DNA from: Luteimonas sp. MC1572
GTDB lineage: Bacteria > Pseudomonadota > Gammaproteobacteria > Xanthomonadales > Xanthomonadaceae
Assembly (NCBI RefSeq): GCF_016615815.1
Contig: NZ_CP067112.1
Span: 1,426,001 to 1,490,000 of the forward strand
Reading direction: 5' to 3'
DNA: 64,000 nucleotides
Shown: in pieces, positions 55,534 to 64,000 of the stretch
How positions within the stretch are numbered: the stretch's first letter is position 1
Layout: every line of letters starts with the position of its first letter
The notes under the pieces: generated by a model
The model's input: the letters and a program-made list of their open reading frames with translations, nothing else
What the model was told of the DNA's origin: nothing
The model's database searches: none
Program-made: the position numbers and the translations under genes

Positions 55534-56670
55534 ATGCCTGCCAACGAAACCACGCCGCGCGAAGCGCAGCGGCGACTCACTGCCGGTGCCCGCCTGGTCG
55601 ATGTGCGCGAAGAACACGAGTACGCAGCCGGCATGGCCGACGGCGCAGTCGGGATCCCCCGCGCCGAACTCGAGGACGATCCGGGCTTCCACTTCCCGGA
55701 CCGCGATACCGAGCTGCTGCTGATCTGCCAGACCGGTGGCCGCTCGATGCTCGCCGCCGAGGCGCTGCAGCGGCTCGGCTATCGCAACGTCACCACGGTT
55801 CGCGGCGGCACGCTGCGCTGGATCGCCGAAGGCCTGCCGGTCACGCGTCCCGCGGCGCACGAGGTCGACCGCGATTTCCACGAACGCTACTCGCGCCACC
55901 TGCTCCTGCCGGAAGTGGGCTCGCGTGGACAGCGCCGCCTCGAGGCTTCCCACGTGCTGATGCTGGGCGCCGGCGGGCTGGGATCGCCCGCGGCGTTCTA
56001 CCTGGCCGCGGCCGGCATCGGCCACCTGCGCATCGCAGACGACGACATCATCGAGCGCAGCAACCTGCAGCGCCAGATCCTGCATACCGACGCCGACATC
56101 GGCATGGCCAAGGTCGACTCGGCCGAGACCCGCCTGTCGGCGCTGAACCCGCGCATCAAGGTCGAGGCGATCCGCGAGCGGGTCACGTCCGCCAACGTCG
56201 AGCGCCTGCTCGAGGGCATTGACCTGGTGGTGGACGGTGCCGACAACTTCGCCGTGCGCTACCTGCTCAACGACGCCTGCGTGAAGCTCGGCATACCGCT
56301 GGTCTACGGCGCCGTGCACCGCTTCGAAGGCCAGGTGAGCGTGTTCGACGCGGGCCGCCACCGCGGTCAGGCGCCGTGCTACCGCTGCCTGTTCCCCGAG
56401 CCGCCACCGCCGGAGTCCGCACCCAACTGCAGCGAGGCCGGCGTGCTCGGCGTACTCCCGGGCGTGATCGGCATGCTGCAGGCAACCGAGGCGCTGAAGC
56501 TCCTGCTGCACGTCGGCGAGCCGCTCGCCGGCCGCCTGCTGCATTTCGACGCCCTGGGCATGCGGTTCCGCGAAACCAGGCTGCCGGCGGATCCTGGCTG
56601 CGCGGTATGCGCGCCGGGCACGCCGTTCCCCGGCTACATCGACTACGCGGCGTTCTGCGCCGGCGGCTGA
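55534..56670 (+). CDS. moeB: MoeB-type molybdopterin-synthase adenylyltransferase with N-terminal rhodanese domain
   Basis: MoeB activates the small MPT-synthase subunit MoaD by C-terminal adenylation. The 378-residue protein has an N-terminal rhodanese domain (about 1-105) with catalytic-loop CxxGxR (LLICQTGGRSMLAAEA). The ThiF/E1-like domain has LMLGAGGLGSPAAFYLAAAG, SNLQRQILH and DGADNFAVRYLLND. Zinc-type Cys pairs CYRC and CAVC are present. Human MOCS3 carries its rhodanese domain at the other end. A role with ThiS in thiamine synthesis cannot be excluded. Confidence 0.9.
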   Translation: MPANETTPREAQRRLTAGARLVDVREEHEYAAGMADGAVGIPRAELEDDPGFHFPDRDTELLLICQTGGRSMLAAEALQRLGYRNVTTVRGGTLRWIAEGLPVTRPAAHEVDRDFHERYSRHLLLPEVGSRGQRRLEASHVLMLGAGGLGSPAAFYLAAAGIGHLRIADDDIIERSNLQRQILHTDADIGMAKVDSAETRLSALNPRIKVEAIRERVTSANVERLLEGIDLVVDGADNFAVRYLLNDACVKLGIPLVYGAVHRFEGQVSVFDAGRHRGQAPCYRCLFPEPPPPESAPNCSEAGVLGVLPGVIGMLQATEALKLLLHVGEPLAGRLLHFDALGMRFRETRLPADPGCAVCAPGTPFPGYIDYAAFCAGG

Positions 56671-56753
56671 TGCCGCGCCGCTGTCGCCAGCGCGTGAGCG
56701 CCTGGCGGCCGCGATGTCCTAGGCTGGGTACTTGATCCGGGGAGCGACGATCG

Positions 56754-57779
56754 ATGGCCAGTCCTTCAAGTTGGCGAGTGCTGGGTTGCGTAATGGTCTT
56801 CTGGCTGCTGGGCGCGGCCTGGCCCGCGCATGCCGCCGATCCCTGCCCGCTGCTGCGGGCGCAGACGGGCGCGCCCGCCGCCGTCACCCGCGTCGCCGCG
56901 ATCGCCTGCGACGAACACCAGCTCTGGTTCCGGCCGTTCATCGATCGCGACGGGCGCCTGGCCGGCTCGCAGGTGCGCGAGGCCGAGGCGGCGCTGCTCG
57001 CCAATGGCCAGCCGGCGTGGCTGCGCGTGGTGGACTACTGGCGCGGCAGCGGCCTGCTGTATCAGGCCCTTCAGCGCCCCGGCGCGAACGACTGCGTGCG
57101 CGCCGGCGGCCCGTACGCGGCGCCCGCCTGCCGCGGCTTCATTGTCGACACCCCGTGGTCGGCCGCTTTCGTGTCGTGGGTGCTGGGCCGCGCCGCGCTG
57201 CCGGGGTTCCGGGGTTCGGCAAGTCACGTCGGCTACGTGCGCGACGCCTATCGCGATCCCGAAGGCAGCGCCTACCGGGTTGCCGATCCGCGTGCGGTGC
57301 GGCCGGGGCAGGGCGACCTGCTGTGCTACGTGCGTGTGGCTGCGCGCAGCTACGGGTTCCCCGGGCTCGCCAGCCTGCTGAGTGGCGACGACGCCGGGCT
57401 CGGCATGCACTGCGACATCGTGGTCGCCGTGCAGCTGGGCGATGCCACGGCCTATCTCGTCGGTGGCAACGTTCTGGACGGCGTGACGATGCGACTGCTG
57501 CCGCTCACGCCTGGCGGGCAGTTCGCCGAGCTGCCGGCGCGTGCAGCCGATGGCGCCACGTGCACACCGGACACGCCGGCGGCCTGCAATGCCAACCGCC
57601 AGGACTGGGCGGTGCTGCTGCAGCTGCGTCCGGCGACGGAGTTGGCGCGATTGCTGCCGGCACGCCCGGTCCCGCCGCCTGCCGCGGCACCTGCGTCGCC
57701 GCAGTGCTGCATCAACTGCGTGGTTGGATCCGGTGTGCCGCGCTGCCCTGCAGGCGCACCCCCGAATCGGGGACAATGA
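56754..57779 (+). CDS. Secreted DUF2272 domain protein
   Basis: The 341-residue exported protein has a signal peptide (VMVFWLLGAAWPAHAAD). The DUF2272 domain covers about 55-240, with LWFRPFIDRDGR, FIVDTPWSAAFVSWVLG, GHVGYV-like SHVGYVRDAY and GQGDLLCYVRVA. This family is thought to be NlpC/P60-like, with Cys/His residues resembling a peptidase. No experimental role is known to me. The last 40 residues are a Pro/Ala linker then a cysteine knot-like tail, QCCINCVVGSGVPRCP. The gene stands alone between moeB and folD. Confidence 0.78.
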   Translation: MASPSSWRVLGCVMVFWLLGAAWPAHAADPCPLLRAQTGAPAAVTRVAAIACDEHQLWFRPFIDRDGRLAGSQVREAEAALLANGQPAWLRVVDYWRGSGLLYQALQRPGANDCVRAGGPYAAPACRGFIVDTPWSAAFVSWVLGRAALPGFRGSASHVGYVRDAYRDPEGSAYRVADPRAVRPGQGDLLCYVRVAARSYGFPGLASLLSGDDAGLGMHCDIVVAVQLGDATAYLVGGNVLDGVTMRLLPLTPGGQFAELPARAADGATCTPDTPAACNANRQDWAVLLQLRPATELARLLPARPVPPPAAAPASPQCCINCVVGSGVPRCPAGAPPNRGQ

Positions 57780-57803
57780 CGGCCCCACGCCCACGGCACA
57801 GGC

Positions 57804-58685
57804 ATGTCAGAGACTTCCAGCCAGGCCCGCATCCTCGACGGCAAGCGGATCGCCGATGAGCTCCTCGATGCGCTCAAGGTGCGCGTCGACCGCCGCATCG
57901 CCGCCGGGCACGCGCCGCCCGGGTTGGCCGTGGTGCTGGTGGGCGACAACCCGGCATCGCGCTCGTACGTGCGCAACAAGCGCCGCGCGGCCGGCATCGT
58001 CGGCATCCGAGCGCTTGATTTCGACCTGCCGGAAGGCACCAGCGAAGCCGAACTGCTGGCGCTGATCGACCGGCTCAACGCCGACCCGTCGGTCAACGGC
58101 ATCCTCGTGCAGCTGCCGCTGCCCGGCATCCCCGATGCCACGCGCCTGATCCACCGCATCGACCCGCGCAAGGATGTGGACGGGTTCCATCCGGAAAACG
58201 TCGGCCACCTGGCGCTGCGCCAGTTCGGGCTGCGCCCGTGCACGCCGCGCGGCATCACCACGCTGCTGGCGTGGACCGATCGCCCGGTGCGCGGGCAGAG
58301 CGCGACGATCGTCGGCGTCAGCAACCACGTCGGCCGACCGATGGCGCTGGAGCTGATGATCGCCGGTTGCACGGTCACCAGCTGCCACAAGTTCACCCCG
58401 CCCGAGGTGCTGCGCCGCCACGTGGGCGAAGCCGACATCCTGGTGGTCGCCGTGGGCAAGCCCGGCATGATCCCGGGCGACTGGATCAAGCCGGGCGCGG
58501 TGGTGATCGACGTCGGCATCAACCGCCTCGACGACGGCCGCCTGGTCGGCGATGTCGGTTTTGCCGAAGCCGCCACGCGCGCGAGCTGGATCACGCCCGT
58601 GCCTGGCGGCGTTGGCCCCATGACCGTGGCCACGCTGATGCAGAACACCCTGGAAGCCGCCGAGGCTGCCGACGCCGCGGAATAG
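57804..58685 (+). CDS. folD: Bifunctional methylenetetrahydrofolate dehydrogenase/cyclohydrolase FolD
   Basis: FolD interconverts 5,10-methylene- and 10-formyl-THF, supplying one-carbon units for purine synthesis. The 293-residue protein has [20 protein letters not shown] with the catalytic Lys, [46 protein letters not shown] and [24 protein letters not shown] box at 57772-57777 is a possible -10. It precedes the GMP synthesis genes guaB and guaA. Confidence 0.97.
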   Translation: MSETSSQARILDGKRIADELLDALKVRVDRRIAAGHAPPGLAVVLVGDNPASRSYVRNKRRAAGIVGIRALDFDLPEGTSEAELLALIDRLNADPSVNGILVQLPLPGIPDATRLIHRIDPRKDVDGFHPENVGHLALRQFGLRPCTPRGITTLLAWTDRPVRGQSATIVGVSNHVGRPMALELMIAGCTVTSCHKFTPPEVLRRHVGEADILVVAVGKPGMIPGDWIKPGAVVIDVGINRLDDGRLVGDVGFAEAATRASWITPVPGGVGPMTVATLMQNTLEAAEAADAAE

Positions 58686-60221
<1,536 letters not shown>

Positions 60222-60222
60222 C

Positions 60223-60444
60223 ATGGCCGCACCTTCCGGCAAGCCACCGCGCCGGCGCCGCCTCGGCACCGGACTCCTGGTGCTGCTGCTGGTCGCCGCC
60301 GGCGTGTTCGCCTACGGCGAGTACCGCGCCTGGCAGCTGCGTGATTCCTGCACCGGCAACGCCGGCAGCTGGGACCGCGAACGCCAGCAATGCACCTTCC
60401 ACGGCGGCGAAGTTCCCGCGCCGCCACCGAGCCAGACCCCATGA
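60223..60444 (+). CDS. Small single-helix membrane protein between guaB and guaA
   Basis: Not recognised. The 73-residue protein has a basic N-terminus ([10 protein letters not shown]), one helix at about 16-31 ([20 protein letters not shown]) and a short outside part. Two Cys ([19 protein letters not shown]) could form a disulfide. It starts one base after the guaB stop and overlaps guaA by 4 bases, so it is translated within the operon. A basic start plus hydrophobic helix predicts N-in topology with a periplasmic tail. Function unknown. Confidence 0.75.
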   Translation: MAAPSGKPPRRRRLGTGLLVLLLVAAGVFAYGEYRAWQLRDSCTGNAGSWDRERQQCTFHGGEVPAPPPSQTP

Positions 60445-62024
60445 CCGACCCGCATCGCGACAAGATCCTGATCCTCGATTTCGGCGCGCAGTACACGCAG
60501 CTGATCGCGCGCCGCGTGCGCGAACTCGGCACCTACTGCGAGATCTGGGCCTGGGACCATGACCCGGCCGAGATCGCCGCGTTCGCGCCGAAGGGCATCA
60601 TCCTGTCCGGCGGGCCGGAGTCGACCACCGGCGCCGATGCGCCGGTCGCGCCGCAGGAGGTCTTCGACAGCGGCGTGCCGGTGCTGGGCATCTGCTACGG
60701 CATGCAGACCATGGCCAAGCAGCTGGGCGGCGAGACCGAGGCGGCCGACGCGCGCGAGTTCGGCCACGCCGAAGTCGTGCTGGTCGCCTCCGACAGCCTT
60801 TTCGGCGAGCTGAAGGACCACGCCGGCCTGCCGCCGCGGCTGGACGTGTGGATGAGCCACGGCGACCACGTCTCGCGCGCGCCGCCCGGCTTCACCGTCA
60901 CTGCCAGGACCGCACGCGTGCCGGTGGCCGCCTTCGCCAACGAGGACAAGCGCTGGTACGGCGTGCAGTTCCACCCCGAGGTCACCCACACCAAGTCGGG
61001 CCAGGAGCTGCTGCGCCGGTTCGTGGTGGAGATCTGCGGCTGCGACACGCTGTGGACGGCCGAGCACATCATCGACGACCAGGTGGCGCGCGTGCGCGAA
61101 GCCGTCGGCGGTGACGAGGTCATCCTTGGCCTGTCTGGCGGCGTCGATTCGTCGGTGGTGGCGGCGCTGCTGCACCGCGCGATCGGCGACCAGCTGACCT
61201 GCGTCTTCGTCGATACCGGCCTCCTGCGCTGGCAGGAAGGCGACCAGGTCATGGCCACCTTCGCCGACGCGTCCGACGCGCACGGCCTGGGGATCCGCGT
61301 GATCCGTGTCGATGCGCGCGATCGCTATTTCGCGGCGCTCGCCGGCGTCACCGACCCCGAGGCCAAGCGCAAGATCATCGGCAACCTGTTCGTCGAGATC
61401 TTCGACGAGCAGGCCGGCAAGCTCGCCAATGCCAAGTGGCTGGCGCAGGGCACCATCTATCCGGACGTGATCGAGTCCGCCGGCAGCAAGACCGGCAAGG
61501 CGCACGTCATCAAGAGCCACCACAACGTCGGCGGCCTCCCCGAGCACATGAAGATGGGCCTGGTGGAGCCGCTGCGCGAGCTGTTCAAGGACGAGGTGCG
61601 GCGCATCGGCGTGGCGCTCGGCCTGCCGCACGAGATGGTCTACCGCCATCCCTTCCCGGGTCCCGGCCTGGGCGTGCGCATCCTCGGCGAAGTGCGGCCG
61701 GAGTACGCCGACCTGCTGGCGCGCGCGGATGCGATCTTCATCGAGGAGCTGCGCCTGGCGGACCTGTACGACAAGACCAGCCAGGCGTTCGCGGTGTTCC
61801 TGCCGGTGAAGTCGGTGGGCGTGGTGGGCGACGCGCGCGCCTACGAGTGGGTGATCGCGCTGCGCGCGGTGGAGACCATCGACTTCATGACCGCGCACTG
61901 GGCGCACCTGCCTTACGAATTCCTGGGTCGGGTGTCCAACCGGATCATCAACGAGGTGCGCGGCGTATCGCGCGTGGTGTACGACATCAGCGGCAAGCCG
62001 CCAGCCACCATCGAGTGGGAGTGA
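60441..62024 (+). CDS. guaA: GMP synthase (glutamine-hydrolysing) GuaA
   Basis: GuaA aminates XMP to GMP. The 527-residue protein has an N-terminal class I glutamine amidotransferase with Cys in [15 protein letters not shown] and the His/Glu pair in [11 protein letters not shown]. The ATP-pyrophosphatase P-loop is [20 protein letters not shown], and the C-terminal dimerisation domain ends PPATIEWE. The start at [20 protein letters not shown] is set by conservation and the ATGA overlap with the small upstream gene. Confidence 0.98.
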   Translation: MTDPHRDKILILDFGAQYTQLIARRVRELGTYCEIWAWDHDPAEIAAFAPKGIILSGGPESTTGADAPVAPQEVFDSGVPVLGICYGMQTMAKQLGGETEAADAREFGHAEVVLVASDSLFGELKDHAGLPPRLDVWMSHGDHVSRAPPGFTVTARTARVPVAAFANEDKRWYGVQFHPEVTHTKSGQELLRRFVVEICGCDTLWTAEHIIDDQVARVREAVGGDEVILGLSGGVDSSVVAALLHRAIGDQLTCVFVDTGLLRWQEGDQVMATFADASDAHGLGIRVIRVDARDRYFAALAGVTDPEAKRKIIGNLFVEIFDEQAGKLANAKWLAQGTIYPDVIESAGSKTGKAHVIKSHHNVGGLPEHMKMGLVEPLRELFKDEVRRIGVALGLPHEMVYRHPFPGPGLGVRILGEVRPEYADLLARADAIFIEELRLADLYDKTSQAFAVFLPVKSVGVVGDARAYEWVIALRAVETIDFMTAHWAHLPYEFLGRVSNRIINEVRGVSRVVYDISGKPPATIEWE

Positions 62025-62086
62025 CGCCAGCCGCGGCATTCGCCGCGCTAGCTTCGCTTCCGCTCCAGGCTGGGGGCGCAGGCCAC

Positions 62087-62596
<510 letters not shown>

Positions 62597-62649
62597 GCTC
62601 GGCGACCGCGCGTTATCATGCGCATCTCGAGACATGGCAGGGAGCAGGC

Positions 62650-63204
62650 GTGGGCGCGAATGACAGGCTGGTCTGGATCGACCTTGAAATGACCGGCCTC
62701 GACACCGGCGCGGACTCGATCCTCGAGATCGCGACTGTCGTCACCGATGCCAACCTCGAAGTACTGGCCACCGGCCCCGAACTGGCCATCGCGCATCCGC
62801 TCGAGCGGCTCGAAGCCATGGACGACTGGAACCGCAACCAGCACGGTCGCTCCGGCCTGTGGCGCCGGGTGCTCGAAGAAGGCGTGGACATGGCCGAGGC
62901 CGAAGAGCGCACGCTGGCGTTCCTCGGCGAATGGGTCGGGCCGAACCAGTCGCCGATCTGCGGCAATTCGATCTGCCAGGACCGCCGTTTCCTGCACCGC
63001 TGCATGCCGCGACTGGAGCGCTACTTCCACTACCGCAACCTCGACGTGAGCACGATCAAGGAGCTGGCGCGACGCTGGGCTCCGGAGGTCCTCGCGGGCA
63101 TCCGCAAGGCCGGCACGCACACCGCGCTATCCGACGTGCAGGACTCGATCGCCGAGCTCCGCCACTATCGCCAGTCGATGGGCGCCTTCGCCCCCCGCGC
63201 CTGA
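62650..63204 (+). CDS. orn: Oligoribonuclease Orn
   Basis: Orn degrades 2-5 nt RNA fragments, including pGpG from cyclic-di-GMP breakdown. The 184-residue DEDD exonuclease has [59 protein letters not shown] sequence and the final [17 protein letters not shown] with the His/Asp pair. The GTG at 62650 with a GGGAG upstream gives the family length (181 in E. coli); a TTG at 62593 would add 19 non-conserved residues. Confidence 0.95.
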   Translation: MGANDRLVWIDLEMTGLDTGADSILEIATVVTDANLEVLATGPELAIAHPLERLEAMDDWNRNQHGRSGLWRRVLEEGVDMAEAEERTLAFLGEWVGPNQSPICGNSICQDRRFLHRCMPRLERYFHYRNLDVSTIKELARRWAPEVLAGIRKAGTHTALSDVQDSIAELRHYRQSMGAFAPRA

Positions 63205-63278
63205 TTCCCAACGCCCTCGCATCGCTTCATCCGCCGGAGAGACAAGGGCGCGGCGCTCTTGCTTACGGGCGCCGGATA

Positions 63279-63361
63279 CCAAGGCCCTTGAGGGCTCATG
63301 TCCCCCGGCGATGGCCTTGCGGCCATCGCCTCCTCCTTGACTTCCCCCTCAAGGGCCTTGG
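63279..63361 (+). repeat. Double stem-loop repeat element, copy 1
   Basis: Outer arms CCAAGGCCCTTGAGGG (63279-63294) and its exact complement (63346-63361) enclose CTCATGTCCCCCGGC. Next come a perfect 10-bp inner hairpin (GGCGATGGCC-TTGC-GGCCATCGCC, 63307-63330) and CTCCTCCTTGACTTCCCC. The flanks of the inner hairpin reappear, reversed, in copy 2. Confidence 0.85.
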
Positions 63362-63450
63362 CACCCGGTGCGCCGCAATACGCCGTGGTTCGAGAAGCAG
63401 AGCCACGGCCCGCGATCTCGCGCATGCTTCCTGTACCGGCAGCCAGCACA

Positions 63451-63563
63451 GAGCCCCGCAGTGGCCGTGAGGCCGTCGCGGGGAAGTAAAGGAGGAGGTA
63501 TCCGCCGCCAGGCGGATGCCGGGGGACATGAGCCGCAAAGGCCTCGCGGCCACCGCAGGGCTC
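63451..63563 (-). repeat. Double stem-loop repeat element, copy 2 (inverted)
   Basis: Read on the minus strand it has the same order as copy 1. Outer arm GAGCCCTGCGGTGGCCGCGA is followed by CTCATGTCCCCCGGC, an inner hairpin (63497-63520, 9 of 10 pairs), CTCCTCCTTTACTTCCCC and an outer arm matching 21 of 24 positions. The stems have different sequence from copy 1 but still pair, while the linking segments are nearly identical. Confidence 0.85.
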
Positions 63564-63583
63564 CTTAGGTCACCAACAACAAG

Positions 63584-63608
63584 AAGGCCGGGCACGAAGC
63601 CCGGCCTT
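63584..63608 (-). terminator. Rho-independent terminator of ppsA
   Basis: Perfect 10-bp arms AAGGCCGGGC (63584-63593) and GCCCGGCCTT (63599-63608) have a 5-nt loop. On the minus strand CTTGTTGTTGG follows. It lies 25 bases past the ppsA stop. Confidence 0.8.
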
Positions 63609-63632
63609 GCATGTCCGCGCCAGGCGTTCGCC

Positions 63633-64000
<368 letters not shown>

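Larger units (their letters stand above)
63205..63632. other. 428-bp gene-free region between orn and ppsA
   Basis: No coding region is supported. The region holds two related double stem-loop elements in opposite orientation (63279-63361 and 63451-63563) and the ppsA terminator (63584-63608). The spacer between the elements (63362-63450) shows nothing recognisable. Confidence 0.7.

Overview
This is a GC-rich (about two thirds by eye), gene-dense stretch of a gammaproteobacterial chromosome. It most resembles the family Xanthomonadaceae/Lysobacteraceae (Lysobacter- or Luteimonas-like). The grounds are the 41-residue zinc-ligand-poor L36, a TonB-domain pair, a 'transmembrane repetitive protein' next to nfuA, a pilF-rodZ-yfgM-bamB-der cluster, and TAGAAT/GATAAT -10 boxes lying very close to start codons. 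No insertion sequence, prophage, integrase or CRISPR array was seen; the window is almost wholly core chromosome.

Layout. 1-1.1 kb: methionine sulfoxide reductase msrPQ (minus). 1.2-6.0 kb: serine/aromatic operon serC-pheA-hisC-aroA with overlapping genes. 6.0-7.35 kb: two TonB-domain proteins (minus). 7.4-10.8 kb: serS, a LysR regulator, tRNA-Ser(UGA) and a GacA/UvrY-like response regulator. 10.8-15.4 kb: rne and rluC, divergent around a 451-bp leader region. 15.5-18.2 kb: phhB, nfuA and a repeat-rich membrane protein. 18.3-20.8 kb: BCCT transporter and two monohaem cytochromes c (minus). 21.0-28.75 kb: RND adaptor plus two different RND permeases. 28.7-32.6 kb (minus): TraB-family membrane protein, agmatine-to-putrescine genes aguB and aguA, a small exported protein, and rpmJ.

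32.7-40.9 kb: cmk, rpsA, ihfB, lapA-lapB, a WecA/WbpL-type transferase, a WbpM-type dehydratase and galU, linking translation, nucleoid and LPS/surface-sugar functions. 41.0-42.3 kb: two unrecognised envelope proteins. 42.3-46.7 kb (minus): a fadN-fadA beta-oxidation pair with a PsrA-like TetR regulator. 46.9-53.65 kb: ndk, rlmN, pilF, rodZ, yfgM, bamB, der. 53.65-56.7 kb: molybdenum cofactor genes mobA-moeA-moeB, whose product would be needed by MsrP at the left edge. 56.75-63.2 kb: DUF2272 protein, folD, guaB, a small membrane protein, guaA, tadA, orn. 63.2-63.6 kb: a gene-free stretch with two related, oppositely oriented double stem-loop elements. 63.6 kb to the end: the 3' end of ppsA (minus).

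The most interesting signals are: (a) the RND pair, in which the second permease lacks two of the usual proton-relay residues while the first keeps them; (b) the two inverted stem-loop elements, with conserved flanks and different but still self-complementary stems; (c) a perfect 57-bp/19-residue tandem repeat in the membrane protein after nfuA, and a hexapeptide repeat in the RNase E tail; (d) the Pseudomonas-type serC-pheA-hisC-aroA-cmk-rpsA-ihfB-wbpL-wbpM order kept on one strand but split by about 27 kb; (e) a terminator-like hairpin in the ndk leader; and (f) three genes whose -10 box sits exactly 6 nt before the ATG, implying leaderless mRNAs.
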